Shown here: positions 1 to 12,662 of the stretch, one piece after another
Layout of the letters: every line of letters starts with the position of its first letter
Position numbering within the stretch: position 1 is the stretch's first letter
Assembly (NCBI GenBank): GCA_025345505.1
Contig: JANVCC010000040.1
Span: 9,206,023 to 9,270,022, forward strand
Length of the DNA: 64,000 nucleotides
DNA from: Todiramphus chloris collaris
Lineage: Eukaryota > Chordata > Aves > Coraciiformes > Alcedinidae
Direction of reading: 5' to 3'
Program-made: the position numbers and the translations under genes
The notes under the pieces: model-generated
The model's input: only the letters and a program-made list of their open reading frames with translations
Databases searched by the model: none
What the model was told of the DNA's origin: nothing

Positions 1-89
1 TTCTTCTGTTTGTTCATCATGTCTGCAGTACTAAAAGTTCTGCTACAGCTCCTCTGCGCTGGAGGCTTATGAAATGAGTTGTGACTTAC

Positions 90-195
90 GTGGTCAGCAA
101 TAGTCCGTCCCAGCTTGTCCATCCTTGACCCAGCCTCTGCGATCTTCTTGGCTGCACTAATCACATCCGATGTATTTTTCAGTGGACCTTTACCT
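90..195 (-). CDS. CTNNA1: CTNNA1 exon 16 (actin-binding domain)
   Basis: 106-bp exon, entered in phase 2 (its first base completes Arg731) and ending after a full codon at His766 (human numbering). The acceptor lies just right of 195 and the donor gtaagt at 89-84. It translates to GKGPLKNTSDVISAAKK through GRTIADH, helical sequence of the C-terminal five-helix F-actin-binding domain. DVISAAKK and KLGRTIADH are the alpha-E forms; alpha-N has DVINAAKK and KLARAVADQ. The next exon, beginning CPDSACK in relatives, is not in the window because only 89 intronic bases remain to its left. Confidence 0.95.
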
Positions 196-998
196 CTGTA
201 AAACAGAACAGAGTCTACCTTCCAGAACCAGAAGACCTGAAGAGTGAACTATATATTGTTTTTCTCATTCTGCTCCACAAAGTATTGGAAGTGATTCCTC
301 AGCTGAACTGCACGACCAGGGTTGCACAGAAATAGGCAGGTGTAACCATTACAGCACCTTCATTTTCAAGACAGTTTCCACATCCAGCCCCTCCCCCTAT
401 TCAGATTAAATCTAGGAATAAAAGCATCTTAAATTTTACTGGTTTAAGCAACCTAATGATGATAAGAGATAACATTTGAGAAGACAGATTTGCAATTTTC
501 ACAGAACACAACATCAAGTATAAAAAATAGCATTGTATAAAATCTGGTAAATGAATTTCAAAAGGCGTCAACAAACCTCTCTTTCTTTTGCAAATAACCG
601 TACTAGGAAATATTTCTGCAGTACAGCAATATCGAGAAGCCCATAGAATTTAATGTTGTAAAGAACTGAGCAAATATATATATATACACACACACATACA
701 TATATATTTTTTTTTTTTCCTTGGGACAAGAATCACCCTTAAGAATGAATGAAAGCAAGCAAGCAAAACAGGCAATAACTGCAGTGTATCTATAGATCAA
801 TTCAAACAGTTATTACCACCCAGTCACTGCCTAGTAATGCGTCTCCTGAGTTAATACACAGCCTTTCCTAGGGTAACATTTAGAGGAAATTATAAGAAGT
901 AAGACTCTTAAGAGTACTTGCAAAATATTTCATTGAGAGATCAGCACCCCAGCCAGAGCTGGCAGAAGGTGGTGTGTGCTCAAATTAAAAGGACTCAC
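196..998 (-). other. CTNNA1: CTNNA1 intron 15
   Basis: 803-bp GT-AG intron. It holds the AT/AC microsatellite at 674-718 and nothing else recognisable. The overlapping small open frames on both strands have no recognisable protein character. Confidence 0.9.
674..718. repeat. AT/AC compound microsatellite with T run
   Basis: AT dinucleotides, then CA units, a short ATAC/ATAT stretch and a run of twelve T, all within intron 15. Confidence 0.85.
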
Positions 999-1180
999 CT
1001 GGTGAAGTCTGTCATTTCCATCATAATCATACACATTTGTTTTGCCAGAACGATTATATCATTACCGCTGTCATCCCATTTTGAGACTTCAGCATCTAAT
1101 TTACTCTTTTCTTCCTGGAAGCTTGCGACTTGCTCAGCAATCTTGGCTTTTTGCTCTTGAGGGAGCTGAGCCATGATAGC
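999..1180 (-). CDS. CTNNA1: CTNNA1 exon 15 (start of actin-binding domain)
   Basis: 182-bp exon, phase 0 at its 5' end and leaving two bases of Arg731 at its 3' end. The acceptor ctttcag is at 1189-1181 and the donor gtgag at 998-994. It encodes residues 671-731, beginning AIMAQLPQEQKAKIAEQV and ending MEMTDFT. This is the first helical part of the F-actin-binding domain. The leading Ala-Ile-Met, joined to Arg670 from exon 14, forms the RAIM motif linked in the literature to force-dependent actin binding. The same stretch also appears in a longer minus-strand open frame that runs into flanking intron; only 999-1180 is exonic. Confidence 0.97.
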
Positions 1181-2651
1181 CTGAAAGAGAGAGAGTTTTC
1201 TCACATCGCCACTTGTAGAAGACTTTTCAGAACATTTCACTAATAACCAATTTAAGTCATGTAGATGGGCGGATAAAACTTTAATAGCAATCCTCTACCT
1301 AGAGGCTTTACAGAACCATTTCCTTCCATTTTGAATCAAAGTTTATGCTTGCTCTTAGGAAAGGATGCCTGGAAAGACAAGCTGACACCTGAAACACGGG
1401 CATTTGCATGATAAAACCGTTAAGACTCCAAACAAGTTTGCCACATATTACCATCCCTCAAAGAAAAACTGCATGAAGATGTGGGGCTTGCCTCTTCTAT
1501 AAAATTTAAGAGTTTTAAAAGGAAGTTCCACTTGTGTGTCTTTCAGTGTTGCACAGAAGAAATATTATGAGTCTCCTTCCTACAAAAAACTAGATGTACT
1601 ATTTTGAAACATGCATACTGCAGAAAGAGTAAGTGAAAATAAAGAGTATGTGCTTACTCCTGAATAAAATCTATTAGACGAGGTTTACAGCCTGCCTGAG
1701 ATTCAGTGCCTCTGCCTCCAGAAATACTAGGAGCATTCACACCTCCAGGCACAGGTGAAAAGGAGCCTTCAGGACAAAAAGGCCTCTCGCAGCAGCAGTA
1801 GGAGAAGGTAAATGAGCAATGTCTGTATTCAAATAAAAGGGGGGAGAAGGCTACAGGAATAGGGAGTGCTTGTACAAGGAGGGAGAGCAGAAAAAATACT
1901 CCGTTAGTTTAATTGCAAAGCCAACGTGGCAGAAGCTTGATAAATAAGGCCTAACTACCTCTTGCCTGACTTGAGGCTGGAAGAGCCTTCACAAAAAATC
2001 TTCCATGGCACCTTTCCGAGAGTATAAATTGGTATCGACGCGTCAAATAAAAACAACAGGTAAGGCCTGTTTTTCCCTCAATGTACTGATTTTAAGTTTT
2101 CACCTACTAATGATGATATATTGCCTATCAAGGCTTTCCTTTTGAGCAGCCATAGGAAATGCAGTTAGTTTAAATGATTTCATGGTTTTGAGCTCCTCTC
2201 AACGTTGTCTTGAGAAACGCTCCGTGGCCAAACACAGTCACATGTGCCAGGAGACACTCTGTGAAACTCCCCTGCCCACACACTTCATACATGACTGTTG
2301 AAAGTAACGTTGGTACAACGGAACTACCTGCCCATGCCTCCCTGCAGCAGCTCCCCGTGCTCAATGGCAGTGCCTACCATGTCTGTGATGGCAAAGTATA
2401 AAGTAGCTTATCAGTATTACAAGGATTTTGATCTTTCAGAACATCCAAAATAAACCACAGCTGTTTCTCGCGTCCATCGGAGCAACATGATGTATTTCAC
2501 CAAACCACCTCTGCAGAAGAAACCTGGAAACAAAGAATGATCTGACACCTTCACCCCCACCCCCACAAGATTTAACCTGGATTTTCAAAGCAAGATGAAC
2601 TGTCTCTTGAAGGCAGGTCACAATTTTATAATGCTCAGATTTCTTCCTTAC
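1181..2651 (-). other. CTNNA1: CTNNA1 intron 14
   Basis: 1.47-kb GT-AG intron. I see unique sequence only; no repeat family or RNA gene was recognised. Confidence 0.85.
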
Positions 2652-2762
2652 CCTTGCACTTTGTCCAGCAATGAGCTGATCATCTTCAGTCTGAATACTC
2701 GTTCTGCTTCGGACATCAAAATCCTCAGTCTCAAAGTCAGAATCATCTAACTCTTCAGGAGT
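2652..2762 (-). CDS. CTNNA1: CTNNA1 exon 14 (phosphorylated linker)
   Basis: 111-bp exon, phase 0 on both sides, 37 codons (residues 634-670). The acceptor cctcag is at 2768-2763 and the donor gtaagg at 2651-2646. It encodes TPEELDDSDFETEDFDV and continues to IAGQSAR, the acidic flexible linker between the M domain and the actin-binding domain. Residues at the positions of the known CK2/CK1 sites are all present: Ser641, Ser652, Ser655 and Thr658. Residue 656 is Ile where human has Val. Alpha-N-catenin has a different linker (EELEDDSDFEQEDYD), so this exon alone separates the paralogues. Confidence 0.97.
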
Positions 2763-5590
2763 CTGAGGAAAAAGTAATTCAGTCAGAGTCAAACAACAGA
2801 TTTTGTGGCTCTAAAAATCAAAAAGAATATTGTTTTTCAAGCAGAGAGAATGGAAATCAGTGAAGGTAAAAATTATTCAATGTTTTCAACAAAAAGGTAA
2901 ATACAGGGACTGCATCCAGCTTGTGAACACGTGTGATTATAAATGCTTGACTGTTCACGTTAAACACCACAGGGATCCTCAAAATTACACACCAGTAACC
3001 AAACAGCTGATATTTGTCAGGACACCAATGCACTCAGGATTTGAAATGCAGAAAATAAGTTTTTGCAAAAACGAACAGTATTTTTGCAACTTGGTTAAAT
3101 GTAAAAGCTTCACTTGAGCTTCTGAAGCTAAAATTACACACAGCTTTAAGGCCTGGTTCAAAACCACAGACATCGTCTTTAGCACAATTATGAATCAAAG
3201 CATCAACTAAATTAACAAATAAAATATATCAAAATTTATTCTTATCCCTCAGGAAAAGCAGCGAAGTTTTAACTAGTAAGGGCCAGCTTTTATGCTGTAG
3301 GCTAAACACATCTGACCTAGTTCCTGCTTGCCTAGGATTTATTTTTGCTATTGCCATCCTAGAGCTGGCAAACTTTTTTATAAAGCTTACCAAGTTTAAA
3401 TGTTTGTCAAATACAACATCTTTGCCTAGAGTGGCACTTCATGACAACTTTGCAGAGCTGGGGCAACAAAGAACGTCACTGATAAATGCAATAAATTGGG
3501 ATTAACAGATAAAATGAAAATAAAGTCACTGTTCTTCAGATTTCTTTCCTATGATTTGAATTTTACAAACTTGTTTTCCAATGCTCCTGTATCTTGTGAT
3601 ACAGTTAAAATAAAGACAGATATGCAAAATAGCTGCCAAAAAGCAAAGGTGAGTGTGCTGACAACAAAGACCTAGGGTGGTTCAGCTGCCATCTCCTCTC
3701 TGTGCTGTGAAGAACAGAATACATCCACAAAATCAGCATGAGGACACATAGTAAGAAGTAGCTCGGTGTATCAATATTTTAAAAATTAAAAAGAAAAAAA
3801 AGAAAACAGTTCTGCTGTATCTTTAGAAACTGTTGATGGTTCTCCAGCCCCCTACTCTGCCCATCCACCCCCAAGTCCAGACAACTCAGGGTACACACAG
3901 AGTAATTCTGCCTTTCAACCTCTCACTAAGGGCAAAAACTGCCCTGCGGACGATGTGAGATTGCCTGGGGTTCAGGGATGATAACCTACAGGTATAGCAA
4001 GATACTGGTTTTAAAAATACACTGCATAAACACAAAAATTAGGTGTTGGAGTGATGTTTCCTTCTGGTTCCTGTAGAGAACAAATGCCACCAGACACCGT
4101 TTAAGTGAGTCTGCCTGTTTGCCCCATCTGCAGTTAGCAGCACATCCCTGCGAGTGGTCTTCCTTGTGGGCTCCAGCTTGAGACAAAGCCCTGGAGGAGT
4201 GGTGGCCTGGTACCTCCACTTGGCCCGCTCTCTTATCCTAAATACATTCTACACCTTGCAGTCCTTTGGACCACAAGCACTAACTAATTTTTTTATAGGC
4301 CAGTGCCGTGTCAGCAGCGAGCTGCCGTTAGCTACTGGCAGCTGCAATAAAGCCGCGGCCCCCTGACATCAGAGACGCAGCACAAGGGGAAACATCAGGA
4401 TTCCTGGCATCGCCAGCTCGGCTAATTACTGCCGATGTGGAATTGGCAGCCGGGCCTCCGTGTCCGGAATAACAAGGGCTGTAGCAGGGGGTGAATCAAT
4501 TTAGTTTGTCTGCATAGCAGGAAAGCGCTGATATCTTCATCTGCCATTGGCTGTCTATAAATCCTGAGCTTAAGTTTCAAAAAAATGATATGAAGAGCAC
4601 ATACGTGGTTGTCAGCTCTTCTTCTGATCTCCCATCTGATGCTTTGCTTTAAGCAGCAAACATGGAAGACACTATTGCAATGGTTACGATAATCATGTAT
4701 ATTCTGGGCCCCTACGTCCTTAATTTACTCATCACCAAAATGCATCTGCCATGGTTACCGTTCTGAAAGACGAAGACAGCTTCTCTGCAAGGCATTTGTG
4801 TTTGAGTCAGAGTACAAGGGAAAAAGAAAGAAGGTATAAAACCCCTACATTTGTTCTTGCTAAGTCTGGCTCCTGCCCATTTTTACCACACTAAGATTCA
4901 AGAAATATGCCCATAGGCTGGCCTCAACTAGAGCTTTCTTTTCTGCATCCCTTCAATTGACAGCAGGAGCTCTTCTGCATCTTCCCGGCACCTCTCCTAC
5001 CAGCCTGATGCTGCCTGACCTACCAGAAGGTAGAGCTTCCAAGTCACGCTCACTGCATCCAAAACACATTAAGCACCGAAGAGACAAAGCCTCCATGAAC
5101 TGGTCCCTGTTCACCAAGGTTAGCCAATTAACGAATTACATGCTCTAGGAAGTGCAGGGTGAACTCGCCTAAACCTGGCTTTGACTAATTAACATTAATT
5201 CTCAACATTTACTTAATAAAGACCCATCAGGTTTTATTTCTCAGCTCTAAAACCATCAAAAAGTATCTTTAGTTAGGAATCCACTTGCTGCTGTTGAGTC
5301 AAAGGTCACTGATTTTAGTACATTAACAAGCAAGACTAACCTGATATTACACAAGACATGTGAAGGGTATTTAGCACCACAGCTCTGGCTATCATCGCTG
5401 CTCAGATCTGTTTAATGAATGTGAATCCAGCTCTGCTTCTGAAGCACTCCACGGAGTGATTAGCAGCTTTTAAGACTCGGAATGTTAATATGAGCTAAAG
5501 GGAAATCTTACGCTGTCTGCTCTCAATAAAACTGATGCTTGTCAGTTCAATCAAGGTGAGGGAAGGCTGCTTTGAGTACGTTATGCTCAC
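2763..5590 (-). other. CTNNA1: CTNNA1 intron 13
   Basis: 2.8-kb GT-AG intron. It is mostly AT-rich unique sequence. A more GC-balanced segment at about 4280-4570 carries a TAATTA homeodomain-type site (4423-4428), an inverted CCAAT box (4544-4550) and little low complexity, and might be a conserved regulatory element. Nothing else was recognised. Confidence 0.85.
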
Positions 5591-5742
5591 CCGGATCATC
5601 AGCACCGCTTTCCTGATATCTCGTATGCCATCATACACCAGTCGCGAGGCGTCGATAAATTCGTTTTCATCCATGGGCTGAGCAGGGTCTGAACTCAGGG
5701 CTTCCACAGCAGCTTCTACTTGCTCGGTGAACCGCGGCATAA
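5591..5742 (-). CDS. CTNNA1: CTNNA1 exon 13 (end of M3 subdomain)
   Basis: 152-bp exon entered with two bases that complete Val583 and ending at Arg633 in phase 0. The acceptor cccag is at 5747-5743 and the donor gtgagc at 5590-5585. It encodes MPRFTEQVEAAVEAL, then the alpha-E-specific SSDPAQPMDENEFIDASRL and GIRDIRKAVLMIR. This is the last helical region of the M3 bundle before the linker. Alpha-N-catenin has SANVPQPFEENEF here, so the assignment to CTNNA1 is firm. Confidence 0.97.
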
Positions 5743-6808
5743 CTGGGAGAGGAACACAAATCAACAGTCAGTCCCCACCCCAACGCCACTTTCTGCTACG
5801 TGCTCCTGGGGAAGATGGGCATGTGCCTCATTGATAACTACCACTGGAAGCTGTGCACTGCTTCCATTAAATTCAAAACACATGCTACAGAAGGGTACCA
5901 ATACTGCAGCTCAAGTCTTAGTCTAATTTCTGTTTATGCTGCCACTAGTTGGTTTTTTTCCTGTTAGTGATACATTTGTCACATCCTTCTAGAGGACAAG
6001 GAGAAGACACCTGGGCAAGCAGCTAGAAACTATGAGATAAAATGTTGAGCATTTGTTTAATGATCCCTGCAGATGTACATCATTTTTGGAGGAAAAAAAA
6101 TATATATTACCACCATGAAGCTGAAACACGATACTGGAAGAGGGCAGGTTGTACTGCTGTACTTCAGTGACTCACTGCACCCCAGGAAGAACATCACAGA
6201 ACCATTTACAGTCTGTCTGTTTCTTCAGTGTCACCCTTGATTCTTCATTAAAGTAATTAAAGCAAAAACAACAACTAACAATTGACAGAGCACTCACTGA
6301 AGCAACCAGCAGCACTCCTTCCCCTAGATGGATGTTACCAGCTAGTTTGCAGGAAACACCCTTATTTATTAAGTGTAGGGACTACACCCTACCTACAACA
6401 TTTCTTTACCTGTTATAAAGACATTTTACAAAATTTACCCTAAATTATTATCCAAAATTTATTCTGCTGGGCCAATGTAACAGAAATCTTCTTTCTGTAT
6501 CCTGAACACTTGCAGAGCCTGGTACAAAAGATCAGCCTAACTTTCAAGCCCTGCCTCACCATCTGGGACTCATTCCCCAGTGTTTTAGCTTCCTACAGCT
6601 CAGGCAACGAGAGCGAGCGCAGGGAGACCTTGTGCGCTCAACACAACAAAATTACATCTCTCATTTTGTGACAGCTCTGCAAATAATTCCCACTAATTTA
6701 CAACATGTAAATGGAGTCTTTAATAGATTTCACAGGTACACGAGTAGCCGGTTGCCATCGCTTGTAAGCAACAGGAATTTAGGGGGCTTGAGGGGAACCA
6801 GCTCCTAC
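5743..6808 (-). other. CTNNA1: CTNNA1 intron 12
   Basis: 1.07-kb GT-AG intron with no recognisable feature. Confidence 0.85.
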
Positions 6809-7009
6809 CTGTGTTGGACAGTAACTTTGTCGCTTCCAACACCTTCTCCGTGTAGACGCCGGGTTCGTAGTTATCCATTTCTGAAGTGACAACGTGAATG
6901 ACTCGAGCAGCACGTCCTCGAATCGCGCCAGCTGTGCGGTCTAAGCCATCAACATCTTTTTCTTGGAGAGCAATGACGCATTTGTTTACATCTTCTAAAA
7001 TATGATTCT
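6809..7009 (-). CDS. CTNNA1: CTNNA1 exon 12 (M3 subdomain)
   Basis: 201-bp exon, entered in phase 1 (AG completing Glu516) and leaving one base of Val583. The acceptor ttaccaccag ends at 7010 and the donor gtaggag is at 6808-6802. It encodes ENHILEDVNKCVIALQEKD, then AGAIRGRAARVIHVV and NYEPGVYTEKVLEATKLL. Arg548 and Arg551, which make interdomain salt bridges that keep the M region autoinhibited in the mammalian protein, are present in RGRAAR. No open frame of 60 codons starts with Met here, so the exon is easily missed by ORF calling and is identified by translation and splice sites. Confidence 0.96.
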
Positions 7010-10000
7010 CTGGTGGTAAAAGAAGGAGGATTTAGATGGTAATGTCTTCTTTTCTGCTGCTGTCGTCAGCACTGCAATTTCTCAGTTTGTGACCTCTGCT
7101 ATAAACCTCCAGCAAGATGCTACAAAGCATTAATTTTTAAGCCTGCTACAACCAGCAAACCGCTGCCCTTACAAACTAGGCTTCAAAGAAAACATCAGGC
7201 CATCCACCTGCTGGCATCCACACTTCTTGCCCCTGTTTGGACTCGATTTTACCAACAGGAAAGCTGAATTCAGTGGAATTCTCCCCTAACGTGCTTCTGC
7301 TGCTTTCCATATCCCTCCCCAGGACTGCCAAGGCTCTTATTCCAAATATTTGCAAGCCACTCCCCCGCCATTCCACGTGCACAGGGTGATGAGGCACCCT
7401 CCCCGGCACCACACCCCATCCACACGCAATGCTCTAGCAAGACCGGGGCACTTGTTGCACATTTCTAGATTCCTACGCAGTGTTTTCCTATAACCACACA
7501 CATACCATCACAGAATATTAAACTGTTAGTCCTCCATTCAATTTTAAGACACTCAGCATGTCAGGTGATGTATGTAGAAAGCGTTCCAGCAATAGAGTGC
7601 TCATTGCCTCTTCGGAAAACAAAAAAATAAAGCCGAGACCTCTGTTTGTCATGTATTTGTAGAATATACATTTTCTTTTTTTTATACAGACATAATTTCC
7701 CCCATTTATCAAGTCCAAGAAGCTCAAAATGAGTAAAACCCCATAAGAGATTTCTGAAGAGGTTGGAATCCTTGCTTGGGGAAACCTACTCAAAAGTTCT
7801 TCCAAACAACAACCGTAACCACGCTTTGATCTTGCCAACCAGCATCAGCATTTGGGCTGCTTGGTAAGAAACCAACTTGGAAGCATTTCTGCTCTGTCAC
7901 TTAAAATAGTTCCCAGCGTTACTTACCATCAACTTAATCATGCTACGCTGCCAATCCATGCCACTGAAGTGGCTTTTATTCCCTACGCAGGTAGTAAAAG
8001 AGCCATTTTGCAAGAGTTTGTAGAGCTGAGCAGCACATGGAGTGGACTGATGGAGGAGTGTATGAAATGGCTGAAAGGATGGCTGCTGGAAGCAGTATTC
8101 TTAATTTCCATAAAATTAACAGAGCCAGGTGCAATATTGAGAGACTTCTGTAAGCAACCCAGACAAAAAATACACTTGTGAAATACCTCCGAAGCAACTC
8201 AGCCTGAACAAGGTTCAGCCGGGGGCAGGATGTGGCCCTCAGAGAGAGAAGTGCAGGTTCATTAGTGATTTGACAAGTCACTGAGCAGGCAGCCAAGGTC
8301 CAAGAGCTGCAACGAGGTGCACACTGAGCTTTGGAATTTAAAGCAAGAGACAGACATCCCCGCAAGTTGCAACAGTGGAAAAAAAAAGAAAAAGCATCGG
8401 CGCCAGGCCAAAACACAGCCTGGTTAGTGCTTGAATTCCTTAATGGATAAATTAAGCCACAGACCATTTAAAAGCCTCTTTGGATTATAGGAACGTTAAT
8501 GAAAGGCACGGACAAAATGAAGATGAATATTTAAATGCCTTCTGATAGTTTAACGTCTTTTGCAGATGTGAAGTGGCCGGAAAGACACTTCTAGGGAAGA
8601 TAACCCTGCCACGGGCCAGTCTGCCCGGGCCCCAGGGTGCATCCCCGCCAGCGGTACCCTCCAGTCGGGTGATAACAAACCAGGTCTGACGCTGTTCCGT
8701 GCGCCTGCGTACACACACGCTGCTACCTGCCCTACTGCCACACGGACCCCACGTGCTGGGCACCGAATGCCATCTGCTGAGGCCAGGCTGGCAGAGCACA
8801 AGAAACGCTGACGCACGGGTCCGGCACCAGCACCTTCGGGGCCGCGGAACCGCCAGCCTGTGCCGAAACCAGCAGCCCTCCTGCTGCCAGGAGGCAGGAA
8901 AACCTCCCAGCAACAGGCTATCGCAGCACAGACAACGCAGGATGCCAACAGCAAAGGCACCTTGTCCTACCCAACTAACCACATGGAACAAAAGGGGGTC
9001 ATTTGGTAATGAAGTAAGAGGAAAGAGCTTTTTCCAATAAAAATGATTTTTAGAGTCAAGAAGGAAATAGATAAAACTGTGAAAAGCTAACAGAATTAAG
9101 AGTCCCCCGTGACTGTCAATCCTCAACCTACCCCCTCCAAAAACCTTCCACCTCCCCACTAAAGGGATTAAGGAATCCTTTTCCAAACATCCCAATAATT
9201 CTGCAAGGGAGTCTGGGGGCTCCAGGAGATCACAACCTAACAGCAACAGTCAGGAGGTAAAGCCACAGACACATGAATGTAAGTCACGCTTCTCTGCTGC
9301 AGCCCCTGTGGAAGGTCTCAGACAAATTGTCGTGCTGGACCCTCTCTTGACAAGGGACACAGGAGAAACCAGGTTGAGCAGCAGTGCCAGTAGATGTGGT
9401 TATGGAATAAACACTTGAGTGTTCCTACACTTGTAAATACAGTATTCATCTTGTAATGAAGAAAGACAATCATCAGGCCCAGGCAATATCCATCTAGAGG
9501 CTCTTAAGACAAAACAGCTCCACCATGATGGGCAGTCTCTTGTGTAAAGCTCTGTCAGCCGCAGAGGAACAGAAGGCGGCAAATGGAATGATTTTTTGAG
9601 AGGGTTTCAAAGGAGATCCAGGTAATTTCAGAACATTGAAGTTGACAATTACATGGTGCTATCAGCAGCTGCTCTAAGGAACAGAGCGAGTGGGCACACA
9701 AACACACCCAGAGTGCTTAAGGAAAGCACTGACAAGAGGCTAAGAATTACAGAAGGTACAGAAGAGCTTTGAAATGAGGAATAATGAAATGGGCAAAGAC
9801 TCGGCAGTCGAGAGAGACGACTGACTAAGCGTAGGATACAAGTCTGTATATTTACAAGCAGCACGAAGAAAGTCCGTAGGGAAAAAAAACCTCTTCACCA
9901 TCTTCTGCTACCAACTCAGGGCATCAGATGAAGCAAACAGGTGACAGTGCAAAAATGTGCAGGTTCTTCACACAGAGCACAGCTAAGATGTGAATTCTGC

Positions 10001-10459
10001 ACAGGATGGAGGTGCCAGTGGTTTATAATGGTCAGAAGAGCAACTAACACAAGCTTAAATGAGAAAAATCTGTCAAGGATTGTTCAGTACATAGCACCTC
10101 TGATGTTGGAGCTCCCCGAGCTGCAAATCACTGATGGTTGGAAGCGTATAGGAAGGATCTTGAGGCTACAGGACTCCCCCTGCTATTAATCTCCTATGCC
10201 CAGACAATTAGCCATTGCCAGACCATTGTCCTAACTCAACAGGGCCCTTCTTGTACTACATCCTTTGTAAACTGTTGTAACCTGCAACACTGTGCATTTC
10301 AGTTTTCTTTTTCTAGGATATTGTACTGTTATCTAAACCAAATACCTCTTTCATCAAGCTTTTCCTTGTGGATAATTGATACAATTCAGTAGCATAAGCT
10401 GAATAATGAAGCGTATACTTCATGACAGCACAACACATGCTGAGAATGTGTTGGGGGTT

Positions 10460-10518
10460 TATATATATATATACACACACACACAGAGACATGTACATAC
10501 ACACATACATACATACAA
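10460..10518. repeat. AT/AC/ACAT microsatellite
   Basis: TATA dinucleotides followed by CA units and then ACAT tetranucleotides. Confidence 0.85.
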
Positions 10519-11398
10519 ACTTGCAAGAACTCTTAAATTCTGCTTACATCCCAGTTAGTAACTGATACGAACTGACACAAACGTACTAATAACCCCAAGC
10601 AGAACCTGGTGTAAATCACACGCGTCATGATTCTATCCAAAGCGATGTTCAGGCTTTTGGAAGACCAAGCAGAATTGTGGCATTTATATGGAAAGCTTTT
10701 ATCAAAGTTCAACCAAATAATATTTAAAACAATATTAATTGCTTTAGTATTTTTCTAATATCTCTTTGATAACGCAGCACATACAAACAGCTGCTGGGTG
10801 CGCTCGAGCATCTGAAGTAGTCTCAAATTCCAGCATATCATTACGGCTGGCAGGCAGCACACACTCAAGGTGAGCTCTCACCTGCCACCACCCCGTCAAA
10901 GAACAGTTCCCTCCTTATTGCCAAGCCCTTGAAATCCTTCAGAGACATTCAGCAGTGGGCTAACACCATCACCTGTCTCCTCAAAAGCAGAGCACCCATC
11001 TCCTCGAACGTCCTCCACAGGGAAGCAGACCACTCAGTTCCAGTGGCTTGACCCACTGTGAGCCACACCTGTACAGGAAATACAGCCTAAGGCAGCTCTA
11101 TACAGACCATGCTGGCACAGACTAAATGCTTTTTCTCTTTAAAATGTTGGGTAGGCTTGTGGAGCCATGAACTTCAGCACACAATTCTCTCTAAATATGT
11201 TCCCCCCAAAACAGGCTCCTTGCAGCTGAGCCATTTCAGCCGCCGCTGCAACGACCAGCACGCGGACACACGGAGCTGCGACCTGCAACTGCCTGGGCAG
11301 CTGATGCTAACTCAGTGCAAAGAAAAACTATTCAGAACCCAGGGAACTGCACTACAACATGCATGATTATACAGGTCACTCATGGTAGAAACACTACT

Positions 11399-11476
11399 TG
11401 GGTTGTGTTTTTGGTTTTTTGTGTGTTTTTTTGTTTTGTTTTGTGTTACTTTTTCTTTTGTTTGCTTTGGGTTTTT
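11399..11476. repeat. T/G-rich low-complexity tract
   Basis: Long runs of T separated by single or double G (GTTTTGTTTTG type), ending near an A run. It resembles the A/C-rich tracts at 19982 and 28699 on the opposite strand. Confidence 0.75.
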
Positions 11477-12505
11477 TAATAATTAAAAAAAAAATGTCAT
11501 GGTCTTTTATTTCAGGACCTTAATTTTTCTTCTACATTTTCTAGCTATGTTCACTTAGTACTTCTGACTCTGCAGACCTTCCTGTGAAATCTCTCTTTAC
11601 AACTGGAATTTTTAGGTCACTCGAGATGCCCAAGTCTGTTCACACCAGGAAAATCAGACCCCCAGTTTGTGGGGGTAGTTTGCGAACGCAGACACAGTTC
11701 ACTCAGCTGTACCACCGCGTCCTCTGGCTAGAGCAGAATTAGAGGATGAAGAAGTAAAAATACCCCCTTTTTTTCTAGGTCACAGCAGCTAATAGCAGGT
11801 CTTTATCAACAATGCTGATAAAACAGATTATCTTGGCAAGCACTTTGCCAAATGGAATTATTAATCTATTATAATGATCTAATCTTTTTTAAAAGCTTTA
11901 AAAACTTTACTAAAGCTGCCATGGTTTAAAATATTCACAGAATGTTTTCTGTATGAACAGTTTGATTTTAATTAACTTGTACGACCACGGTTGATATTCG
12001 TGTTTGTTTACATAAGCAGAGTCTAAGGTGAATTGAGGGACTGTCTTTTGTGCTAGTTCATAACTTGAACATATTCTGTTCCCCCCACTGTTCCGCTGAG
12101 GTTTGTCCACAGCAGCTAGATGGTAATTTAGCGGTACTTCAACTGGCAATTCAGAATCTTGAGACAGAAAGTGTCTTTCACTATGTTTAAGCTGATGTCT
12201 GCTGCCGTGTAAATATATACATTTATGCATGCACACGCCGTAAGCACAATGACAGGTTTCTCGAGTACCTGCTGAAATAAACTATCGCTGTTTTCACACT
12301 ATAAAAATACCTCTTCTCCTCATGCCAAGATCTCCTGCTTTGTTTTCACACCTCGCTCGGTAGAAGATCACACTTGCCAGGTGAAGTGTAACACCACCCC
12401 TTCCAAAAACCTGAGAAGACTCCAGAACACGTGTAGAAACCACCCGCTCCCAGGAAGCAGCTCAGTTATGAGAATGATTATTTCTGAGATTGACCCCCTG
12501 ATTAC

Positions 12506-12662
12506 CTGATACAGCCAGGAAATCATCAATGGAAGTGATGTCATCGACAGCGTCCGTCAGCACGCGGACTTGCTTCTCCCACTGCTCTTTGAAGAGATCC
12601 ATGTTTTCTTGGGCCAGCTTGCTTTGGGGTTTAGCAGCCAGAGCCAGTGCAGCGTTAATGAC
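12506..12662 (-). CDS. CTNNA1: CTNNA1 exon 11 (M2-M3)
   Basis: 157-bp exon, 52 codons plus one base (residues 464-515 and the first base of Glu516). The acceptor ttttgcag ends at 12663 and the donor gtaat begins at 12505. It reads VINAALALAAKPQSKLAQ, then ENMDLFKEQWEKQVRVL and TDAVDDITSIDDFLAVS. It spans the last M2 helix and the first part of M3. Every diagnostic residue against alpha-N-catenin (Leu for Thr, Lys for Arg, Leu for Val, Asp for Glu in TDAV, Ile for Val in TSID) is the alpha-E state. Confidence 0.97.

Larger units (their letters stand above)
7010..12505 (-). other. CTNNA1: CTNNA1 intron 11
   Basis: 5.5-kb GT-AG intron. It contains a GC-richer patch at about 8570-8960 in which all frames are open by composition, an AT/AC microsatellite at 10460-10518 and a T/G-rich low-complexity tract at 11399-11476. 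No transposon family was recognised. Confidence 0.85.

Noticed and set aside
8485-9246. 253-codon minus-strand open frame in intron 11
   Set aside because: Overlapping long frames exist on both strands of this GC-richer patch. No domain, no splice context and low-complexity hydrophobic content; it is a composition effect.
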